Assembly: GCA_031177985.1 (NCBI GenBank)
Contig: JAPSJW010000002.1
Span: 308,252-372,251 of the forward strand
From: Microbacteriaceae bacterium
GTDB lineage: Bacteria > Actinomycetota > Actinomycetes > Actinomycetales > Microbacteriaceae
DNA: 64,000 nt
Direction: 5' to 3'
Positions 58,012-64,000 of the stretch are shown one piece after another (position 1 is the first letter of the stretch; the number at the start of each line of letters is the position of its first letter). A program made the position numbers and the translations under genes. A model generated the notes under the pieces. That model made no database searches, was not told where the DNA came from, and saw only the letters and a list, made by a program, of their open reading frames with translations.

Positions 58012-58808
58012 TACTCGCCGTCTTTCTGGCATTGGCTCCGGCGGCCGGTCCTACGCCCATGGCGTCCGGATGTACCGATGCGCAGATCGCAACGACGGGG
58101 TGCCCCGGCGTTCAAGGCGCAATCGAGGGCGACAGCGCCAACATCATCGGCAACACCGTCATCCCCGGTACCAATCCCAGCACCCCACAAGGCCCCGGAC
58201 CATACGTCGACGCCCCAGGCGGCCCCGTCGACCCGCGCGCGCACTGCAACTACATCGTGAACGACCTCTGCCACCAGACGATCGCTCGCCCGGGCGAGCC
58301 TGCCGACCCGGAGGATGCGGCTCCGACGGTGACTCTCTCCGACATCGCGAGCTTCACGCCGCAGCTCGGCACGACCGGCATGGAGCCGCAGGGCTGGGCG
58401 ATCGTCCGTCTCCCCGCCAACTTCTATTCGGGCGCGTCCGAGCACGTGCAGAGCGGCACCCTCCTCGGGCAGCCGGCCGAGGTGCGCTTCACGCCCGTGT
58501 CATACAGCTGGGACTACGGCGACGGCACCACCGCGGCCTTCGCTCATCCGGGAGCCTCCTGGGCCGACCTCGGCCTCGACGAGTTCGAGAGCACGCCCAC
58601 GAGTCACACCTTCACGTCCGAGGGCACGTATACCGTGCAGCACACCGTGACCTTCGTCGCGGCGTTCCGCTTCGCAGGCGGCCCGTGGACGCCCATCGCG
58701 GGCACCCTCTCCGTGCCCGGTCCGGCGGTGCCGGTGGTCGTCGGCGACGCCGACACGGTCCTCGTAGAGTTGGAGTGCACCGCCAACCCTTCGGGTCCCG
58801 GCTGCTAG
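58002..58808 (+). CDS. Secreted PKD-domain-like protein
   Basis: A 268-residue exported protein. Residues 1-18 are hydrophobic and serve as a signal peptide or anchor. A low-complexity Thr/Pro/Gly region follows and then a PKD-type fold (about 150-245) with the characteristic YSWDYGDGT and SHTFTSEGTYTVQHTV motifs. Six cysteines are distributed in the chain, two near the end. It is probably cell-surface bound and interacts with a glycan or protein. The GTG at 58002 overlaps the lipoprotein end by 10 nt, so the two are translated together. Confidence 0.82.
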   Translation: MHLILAVFLALAPAAGPTPMASGCTDAQIATTGCPGVQGAIEGDSANIIGNTVIPGTNPSTPQGPGPYVDAPGGPVDPRAHCNYIVNDLCHQTIARPGEPADPEDAAPTVTLSDIASFTPQLGTTGMEPQGWAIVRLPANFYSGASEHVQSGTLLGQPAEVRFTPVSYSWDYGDGTTAAFAHPGASWADLGLDEFESTPTSHTFTSEGTYTVQHTVTFVAAFRFAGGPWTPIAGTLSVPGPAVPVVVGDADTVLVELECTANPSGPGC

Positions 58809-58890
58809 GAACCGCATAAAGTTCCGTCAGCCCGCTCACAGCTTGACCAAATGGTGCTGACAGAGTGGCCGAGGATGCTGGGGTTCGCTG

Positions 58891-58897
58891 AAAGGAG
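58891..58897 (+). promoter_or_regulatory. Ribosome-binding site of the HtrA-type gene
   Basis: AAAGGAG lies 6 nt before the ATG at 58904. TTGACC at 58843-58848 resembles a -35 element, but no good -10 at normal spacing is found. Confidence 0.5.
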
Positions 58898-58903
58898 CAC
58901 CCC

Positions 58904-60598
58904 ATGACCGAGCAGAACGAGAATCAGCACCACCCCGGCGACGACTCGGTGAACCCGAACGCTCCTGCCTCCGAGGAGAGTGCCGTCGCGCCGACCCCGT
59001 CGGAGGACCCGGCCGGAGGCGCCGCTGCCACGAGCACTGAACCGGCTGCCCAGTCCTACCCGGCGCCCGAGCAGGCCCGCCCGGCCCCCGAGCAGCCCTA
59101 CCCGGCGCCCGAGCAGGGCTACCCGGCGCCCGAGCAGCCCTACGCCGCCCCCGAGCAGCAGTACACCGCGCCGCAGCCCGCGAGCGGCTACGAGCAGCAG
59201 TCGTACGCTGCCCCTCAGCACTACCCGACCGCGCCGCAGCCGTACGTTGCTCCTCCGGCATCTGCCGACGCGCAGCACACGACTCCGCTCCCGCCCTACG
59301 GCGGCCAGCCCTACGGCACACACCAGCCGGCCGACCACCATGCGGCTTCCGCATTCGGTCCCGCCGCTACCGCTCCGAAGGAGCCGAGAAAGCGCGGCGG
59401 TCTTCCGGTCGTCGCTGCGCTCGCGGTCGGTGCTCTCCTCGGCGGTGCCTCCGGCGCCGGTGTCAGCTACTGGGTGCTCGCCGGCAACAGCAGCAGCGAC
59501 GGCGGCAGCGGAACCCCCCAGACGATCACGGTGAACGACCCGGCCGACGCGACTGCCACCACGGCGGTGGCCGCCGCAGCCACGCCCTCCGTCGTCACCA
59601 TTCAGGTCGCAGCGCAGAACGGCCAGGGAACCGGCTCCGGCGTCGTCATCGACGACGAGGGTCACATCCTCACCAACGCCCACGTCGTGACCCTCGACGG
59701 CGCCGCCGGCAACGCGACCGTCACCGTGCAGACCTCCGACGGCCGGCTCCTCGAAGCCCAGATCGTCGGCGTCGACCCCACGGCAGACCTCGCCGTCATC
59801 CAGGTGGACCCGTCGGCCGACCTCCCGGCGATCGAGTTCGCGGACTCCGACGACCTCAACGTCGGTGACACGACGATCGCGATCGGTGCACCGCTCGGCC
59901 TCTCCGGCACCGTCACCACCGGCATCGTCAGCGCCCTCAACCGCAGCATCACGGTGGCGAGCTCGGCCGCCCCCGAGGAGAACGAGCAGGTTCCCGAGGA
60001 CGACGGGCAGCAGGAGGGCGACTCGCCCTTCGACTTCTGGGAGTTCGACATCCCAGGTCAGGATGAGCAGCCGCAGTCGCAGGCGTCGTCGACGATCTCG
60101 CTCAGCGTCATCCAGACGGATGCGGCGATCAACCCCGGCAACTCGGGCGGCGCGCTGCTCGACGGTGATGGCAACCTCATCGGCATCAACGTCGCGATTG
60201 CCAGCGCCGGCGGCGCCTCGGGCACCGCGGGAAGCATCGGGGTCGGCTTCGCCATCCCGTCCAACCTCGCTGAGCGCATCGCACAGGAGCTCATCGAGGA
60301 CGGCACCGCGAGCCACGGGCTGCTGGGCGCCTCCGTCTCCGACGCCGCGAGCGCCGAGGACGCTGAGATCACCACGGTCGGCGCTCTCATCCAAGAGGTC
60401 GTCGCGGACGGCGCCGCCGAGCAGGCGGGGCTCCGTCCTGGCGACGTCGTGACCGAGTTCAACGGCCACCCGATCACCAACTCGACCGACCTCACGGCCC
60501 AGGTGCGGGTGCTCCCTGCCGGCGCCACCGCAGAGCTGACCTTCCTCCGCAACGGCGACCCCCAGACCGTGGAGGTCACCCTCGGCGAAGCGCCGTAA
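58904..60598 (+). CDS. HtrA/DegP-type serine protease with Pro/Tyr-rich cytoplasmic tail
   Basis: A 564-residue membrane-bound protease. Residues 1-160 are disordered and Pro/Gln/Tyr-rich with YPAPEQ repeats. One transmembrane helix lies at about 168-195, then a trypsin-like domain with His in TNAHVV (about 260), Asp in DPTADLAV (about 293) and Ser in NPGNSGGALLDG (about 414), and a C-terminal PDZ domain (about 465-560, AGLRPGDVVTEFNG). An insertion rich in Glu/Gln (EENEQVPEDDGQQEGD) sits in the protease domain before the Ser. It degrades or refolds damaged envelope proteins. Confidence 0.94.
   Translation: MTEQNENQHHPGDDSVNPNAPASEESAVAPTPSEDPAGGAAATSTEPAAQSYPAPEQARPAPEQPYPAPEQGYPAPEQPYAAPEQQYTAPQPASGYEQQSYAAPQHYPTAPQPYVAPPASADAQHTTPLPPYGGQPYGTHQPADHHAASAFGPAATAPKEPRKRGGLPVVAALAVGALLGGASGAGVSYWVLAGNSSSDGGSGTPQTITVNDPADATATTAVAAAATPSVVTIQVAAQNGQGTGSGVVIDDEGHILTNAHVVTLDGAAGNATVTVQTSDGRLLEAQIVGVDPTADLAVIQVDPSADLPAIEFADSDDLNVGDTTIAIGAPLGLSGTVTTGIVSALNRSITVASSAAPEENEQVPEDDGQQEGDSPFDFWEFDIPGQDEQPQSQASSTISLSVIQTDAAINPGNSGGALLDGDGNLIGINVAIASAGGASGTAGSIGVGFAIPSNLAERIAQELIEDGTASHGLLGASVSDAASAEDAEITTVGALIQEVVADGAAEQAGLRPGDVVTEFNGHPITNSTDLTAQVRVLPAGATAELTFLRNGDPQTVEVTLGEAP
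59057..59163 (+). repeat. Tandem 21-nt coding repeats in the HtrA-type gene
   Basis: Five imperfect copies of a 21-nt unit encode (Y/P)xAPEQx. The number of copies may differ between strains. The tail is on the cytoplasmic side. Confidence 0.7.
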
Positions 60599-60628
60599 CG
60601 ATCGGATTCCACGACGCATGCCGGCTGG

Positions 60629-60634
60629 TAGTCT
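60629..60634 (+). promoter_or_regulatory. -10 element of the glycosyltransferase gene
   Basis: TAGTCT gives a leader of about 28 nt before ATG 60669. TTGGAA 4 nt before the ATG is a weak ribosome site. Confidence 0.45.
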
Positions 60635-60668
60635 CGGAAGCCCCCGACCGCCTCGAGCATTGGAATCC

Positions 60669-61718
60669 ATGGCCGCCGAGGAGAACCAGCAGGTCGGCGT
60701 GTCCTACGTCATGCCGGTGCTCAACGAAGTGAGCTACGTGGAGCGGGCGGTTCGCAGCGTGCTGGATCAGGACCACGCCGGTCCGAAGGAGCTCGTGCTG
60801 GCACTCGGTCCCTCGACCGACGGAACCACCGAGCTGATCCAACGGCTGTCGGCAGCGGATGCCCGCATCCGCTGGGTGGAGAACCCCGGCACCGACATCC
60901 CGATCGGCCTCAATCTCGCGATCCGGGCGAGCTCGCATCCATTCGTGGTCCGCGTCGACGCCCACTCGGAGCTCGAACCCGACTACACCCGCCGTGCCCT
61001 CGAGATCCTCGAGCAGACCGGGGCGGCGAACGTCGGCGGCGTGATGCTCGCCCGCGGGAAGACGCCGTTCCAGGCGGCGGTGGCCCGGGCGTACAACAGC
61101 AAGTTCGGGCTCGGCGGAGCCCGCTATCACGGCAGCCCCGAGGCAGGTGAGGCCGAGTCGGCCTACCTGGGCGTCTTTCGTCGCGAGGTGCTCGAGGAGG
61201 TCGGCTTCTTCGACGAATCGCTGCGCCGCGGGGAGGACTGGGAGCTGAATCTCCGCATCCGCACGGCGGGACACCTCGTGTGGTTCGATCCGAGCCTCGA
61301 GGTCACCTACTGGCCGCGCGAGCGCTGGACGAAGCTCGTGCGGCAGTTCAGCGCGACGGGTGCGTGGCGAGGCGAGCTCGTGCGCCGCTACGGCGGACGC
61401 AACCCGTGGCGCTTCTTCGTGCCGCCGCTCCTGCTCGGGAACGTCGTGGCCAGTCTCGTGCTGCTCCTGCTGCAGGTGACAGGCGTCGTGTCAGGGGTGT
61501 GGAGCGCGGTGCTGTCGCTGATCCATCTGGGGCCGATCGCCTACCTGCTGCTGGTGCTCGTGCTCTCGTTCCTCGTCGGGCGCGGCATCCCGCTCAGGGA
61601 GCGGGCGCACTTCGTCGTCGTGCTGCCGACCATGCACCTCTCCTGGGGCGCCGGTTTCCTGCTGGGGCTGACGCGCGGGGCGAAGAACGCCGTCGACACC
61701 TCGCGCACCGCGATCTAG
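60669..61718 (+). CDS. Family 2 glycosyltransferase with C-terminal membrane segments
   Basis: A 349-residue GT-A glycosyltransferase. The catalytic domain has VSYVMPVLNEVSYVERAVRSV at the start, the sugar-nucleotide DxD-like VRVDAHSELEPD (about 99-110), LGVFRREVLEEVGFFDE and the acceptor/base motif RRGEDWELNLR. After about residue 260 come two to three hydrophobic helices, so it is membrane-anchored and probably works on a lipid-linked or polymer substrate. It is convergent with the CDP-glycerol-type genes (shared CTAG stop), suggesting cell-wall polymer synthesis. Confidence 0.9.
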   Translation: MAAEENQQVGVSYVMPVLNEVSYVERAVRSVLDQDHAGPKELVLALGPSTDGTTELIQRLSAADARIRWVENPGTDIPIGLNLAIRASSHPFVVRVDAHSELEPDYTRRALEILEQTGAANVGGVMLARGKTPFQAAVARAYNSKFGLGGARYHGSPEAGEAESAYLGVFRREVLEEVGFFDESLRRGEDWELNLRIRTAGHLVWFDPSLEVTYWPRERWTKLVRQFSATGAWRGELVRRYGGRNPWRFFVPPLLLGNVVASLVLLLLQVTGVVSGVWSAVLSLIHLGPIAYLLLVLVLSFLVGRGIPLRERAHFVVVLPTMHLSWGAGFLLGLTRGAKNAVDTSRTAI

Positions 61719-63172
61719 AGCAGCCCCTCCCGCAGGATGCGATCGACGACGCGTTCGGCCGCTCGGCCGTCGTCGCGCGGGTTGAAGCGCTCCCGCCACC
61801 GGGCGTAGCGCACTTCGTAGTCGCGAGCGACCTGGTCGCGGTCCCTGACGAGGGAGACGAGCTCCCCGGCGGTCTGCACGACCGGTCCCGGCGCAACCTC
61901 GATCAGGTCGAAGTAGAAGCCGCGCAGGCGGTCGCGGTAGTCCTCCAGGTCGGGCGTGAAGAAGAAGATCGGCTTGCCGGTGACGCTGAAGTCGAACATG
62001 ACCGACGAGTAGTCGGTGACCAGCACATCCGCGGCGAGGAAGAGGTCGGCGACATCCGGGTAGCCGGTCACGTCGAGCACCGCGGGCGCGTCGACATCGC
62101 GGCCCGGCCGCAGCGAGCGGGAGTGCCCGCGGATGAGGGTCACGTACTCGGGGCCGAGGGCGGCCGTGAACCGTTCGACGTCGAGGTGGTCGACCGTCTG
62201 CGGACGATCGTCGCGCCAGGTGGGTGCGTAGAGCACGACGATGCGACCCTCGGGGATTCCGAGTCTCGATCGCACGAGTGCGCCGTCGCCGGTGACGAGC
62301 TGATCGTCGCGAGGGTAGCCCTCCTCCCACACCGGCCCCGTCCAGGCATAGGCCCTGCGGAACACCTCGCGGCTATGCGGGTTCTGCGCGAGCAGCACGT
62401 CCCAACGTCCGCGCTCCAGGAGGGTCGCGGCGGCCGGCCGGGGTCCCAGCTTCCAGCGGCTGAGCGCGAGCTTCTTCAGCATCGTGCCGTGCCAGGTCTG
62501 CAGCACGGTCTGGTGCGCCCGCTTGCGCCAGCGCTTCCGCAGCCAGTCGTTGACCACGAGCAGTCGTGCGGAGGCGCGGGCCTGCCACCATTCAAGGCTG
62601 CCCTCCACGACGCGCACCGCCCCATCGGGCAGCGCGATCGACGCGTCGACGGTGCTCCAGTAGCGGATGACGTCGGGCTGCCGGCTGGCGAGCTCCCGGT
62701 CGATCGCCCTCGGGTTGCACGAGGCGTTCTGGCCCCAGAAGCTCTCGAAGAAGACCGCCCGCTCGGGGCTGTCGGGCCAGGAGCGGTACTCGCGCTCGAG
62801 CCGCGCCTGGTTCGCCTGGCCGCGCTCGTCGTCCCGCAGCGGGGGCTCGATGCGCAGCTCGGCCGCGCCGGTGAGCTCCCACCGGAAGAGCCCCTTCTCG
62901 AGCACCGAAGGCGTTGCTCTCGCGGTGGCGGTCGCCCCGGCCTCGAAGGTGTAGCTGCCCGAGGGGAGCGGCAGCGCTTCGGAGCCCCACCGGGCGGCGA
63001 CCGCAGGGATCGTGGCCTCGAAGCGACCGTCGGCCGCCCGGATCGAGCCGGCCACCCGCATCCGTGGGCCGCTGAGGACGGCGGCGCTCGGCGCATCCGT
63101 GTCGTAGCTGCCGGTCAGGACGAACTGGGGCGCGACGGAGTGCTCGAGCCGCGCGGTCTCGACGACGATCAC
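61715..63172 (-). CDS. CDP-glycerol glycerophosphotransferase-like protein (TagB/TagF family)
   Basis: A 485-residue protein. Residues 1-125 form a beta-rich N-terminal domain. The rest is the Glyphos_transf GT-B domain: TWHGTMLKKLAL (catalytic-type His), GYPRDDQLV, VVLYAPTWRDDRPQTV, RGHSRSLRPG and VTDYSSVMFDFSVTGKPIFFF. It probably polymerises glycerol- or ribitol-phosphate, or transfers a related phospho-sugar, in teichoic-acid-like wall polymer synthesis. GTG 63172 overlaps the stop of the upstream homologue (GTGA), so the pair is co-translated. A longer frame exists but lies within the upstream gene. Confidence 0.88.
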   Translation of the reverse strand: MIVVETARLEHSVAPQFVLTGSYDTDAPSAAVLSGPRMRVAGSIRAADGRFEATIPAVAARWGSEALPLPSGSYTFEAGATATARATPSVLEKGLFRWELTGAAELRIEPPLRDDERGQANQARLEREYRSWPDSPERAVFFESFWGQNASCNPRAIDRELASRQPDVIRYWSTVDASIALPDGAVRVVEGSLEWWQARASARLLVVNDWLRKRWRKRAHQTVLQTWHGTMLKKLALSRWKLGPRPAAATLLERGRWDVLLAQNPHSREVFRRAYAWTGPVWEEGYPRDDQLVTGDGALVRSRLGIPEGRIVVLYAPTWRDDRPQTVDHLDVERFTAALGPEYVTLIRGHSRSLRPGRDVDAPAVLDVTGYPDVADLFLAADVLVTDYSSVMFDFSVTGKPIFFFTPDLEDYRDRLRGFYFDLIEVAPGPVVQTAGELVSLVRDRDQVARDYEVRYARWRERFNPRDDGRAAERVVDRILREGLL

Positions 63173-64000
63173 GAAGCGCCGCTCCGCCGTCGGATCTCGT
63201 CGTACACGCGACCAGTATTGCGGCCGTCGAGGTGACGGTGGTGCGCGGCGCGCACGCTCTCCGTGTGCCCGCGCACCTGGCGGTCGTAGAGCGGGTCGGC
63301 GTCGAGGCGTCTCAGCTGCTCGAGGATGGCGCCCCACGTCGACACCTCGCGCCCGCCGCTGAACCGCTCGTACGGCTCGTAGAGCCCCCGCGACGTGGTG
63401 TAGGCGTCGAGGTCGGGGGCGAGATAGAGGATCGGGCGCCCGGTCAGGCAGAAGTCGTAGGCGATCGAGGAGTAGTCGGTGACGAGCACATCGACCGCGG
63501 GCAGCAGCGGGTTGACGTCGGGGGCCTCGCTGGGCGGCAGCAGCCGGATGCGGTCGCTGCGGCGCGGCCCCTCGGCGTAGTCGCCCACCCCGAGGTGGTG
63601 GGGGCGGATGACCAGGGTCGCCTCGGCCTGCTCGGCCCAGGCGGCGAGCTGCCGCCAGTCCTCCTCGGCGGGAGCTGCTGGGTCGGGCTCACCGTCACGC
63701 CAGGTGGGCGCGTAGAGCACGACCCGGCCCAGCCGATGGCGGGGCAGGAGCAGCCGATCGGCGAGCTCCCGCCTGGCGGCCTCGGGGTCGCGGTTCAGCA
63801 CGACGTCGTCCCGCGGGTCCCCGGTGACGACGACCCGATCGGCCGGCAGCCCGAAGGCGGAGGAGAGCCGCTCCGCCGCCAGGTCGCCCGCGGCAGGCAT
63901 GAGCCGCACGCGCGAGACCGACCTCCGGTACGCGCGCCGCAGCAGCCGCGGAAGCACCCGTGGCAGCACCCCGCTGGCGAAGGTGACGGGAGCGTCGAGC
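63169..64000 (-). CDS. CDP-glycerol glycerophosphotransferase-like protein, 5' part outside the window
   Basis: The frame stays open to the window end, so only the last 276 residues are seen. The visible part contains GDPRDDVVLNRD, VVLYAPTWRDGEPDP, IRPHHLGVGDYAEGP and VLVTDYSSIAYDFCLTGRPILYLAPDLDAY, the same family signatures as the next gene. An internal GTG (63969) is not the true start, because the sequence upstream (APVTFASG) belongs to the family. Together the two homologues suggest sequential priming and polymerising steps of a wall polymer. Confidence 0.85.
   Translation of the reverse strand, partial: LDAPVTFASGVLPRVLPRLLRRAYRRSVSRVRLMPAAGDLAAERLSSAFGLPADRVVVTGDPRDDVVLNRDPEAARRELADRLLLPRHRLGRVVLYAPTWRDGEPDPAAPAEEDWRQLAAWAEQAEATLVIRPHHLGVGDYAEGPRRSDRIRLLPPSEAPDVNPLLPAVDVLVTDYSSIAYDFCLTGRPILYLAPDLDAYTTSRGLYEPYERFSGGREVSTWGAILEQLRRLDADPLYDRQVRGHTESVRAAHHRHLDGRNTGRVYDEIRRRSGAS

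Overview
The window is chromosomal DNA from a high-GC actinomycete, most likely a member of the Microbacteriaceae (Microbacterium-like). Supporting signs are the strong G/C bias at third codon positions, the many GTG/TTG starts, small actinobacterial families (DUF3117, DUF3107, UPF0182, DUF7882-like), a 7Fe ferredoxin, AdnAB-type rather than RecBCD-type recombination helicases, and a large number of apparently leaderless genes in which a TANNNT hexamer lies 6-7 nt before the start codon. The assignment rests on gene content only. The first 40 bases are a poly-G/poly-C run that looks like a contig end.

Region 1 (0.1-5.1 kb plus the lipoprotein at 5.1-6.9 kb) is a peptide-type ABC importer: two permeases, a fused two-domain ATPase and a family-5 binding lipoprotein. 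An unrelated PH-domain membrane protein lies on the opposite strand. Region 2 (7-22.3 kb) resembles the mycobacterial Rv1165-Rv1234 neighbourhood: typA, a PIG-L deacetylase, fdxA, dapC, gltA, divergent dapD/dapE (succinylase branch of lysine/DAP synthesis), a PIG-V-like mannosyltransferase, DUF3117, an O-methyltransferase, Mrp, DUF1003, a soluble MgtE/CBS protein and a GSP17M-like protein. Where mycobacteria carry sigE-rseA-htrA-tatB, this window has a LysR regulator and a 36-aa membrane peptide.

Region 3 (22.3-26.7 kb) holds a Xaa-Pro aminopeptidase, an EEP-family membrane protein, a PHP phosphoesterase, and a divergent SnoaL-like/MarR pair with a palindromic operator. Region 4 (26.7-47.1 kb) follows the mycobacterial Rv3211-Rv3193c order: DEAD helicase, ferritin-like protein, DUF3107, adnA, adnB, phosphotransferase-like protein, nudC, uvrD2, cyclodehydratase-like protein, zincin-like protein, PDZ/Lon-like protease and UPF0182. 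The order is interrupted at 29-30 kb by a DUF559 endonuclease gene flanked by related long palindromes, the best candidate in the window for an undescribed mobile or self-maintaining element.

Region 5 (47.1-55.3 kb) contains a methyltransferase, a VOC protein, initiator tRNA-Met with a strong terminator, a 5'-3' exonuclease, and a possible c-di-GMP signalling island: an RsbQ-like hydrolase translationally coupled to a PAS-GAF-GGDEF protein, three small proteins, and an EAL protein with a degenerate catalytic loop. A CDGSH protein paired with a heme-oxygenase-like di-iron protein follows. Region 6 (55.4-64 kb) has a nitrilase-family hydrolase, an aminotransferase, a lipoprotein plus PKD-protein pair of less biased composition, an HtrA-type protease, a GT2 glycosyltransferase and two CDP-glycerol glycerophosphotransferase-like proteins, the last cut by the window end. 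No intergenic gap exceeds 300 bases. No IS element, prophage, rRNA or CRISPR array was seen.
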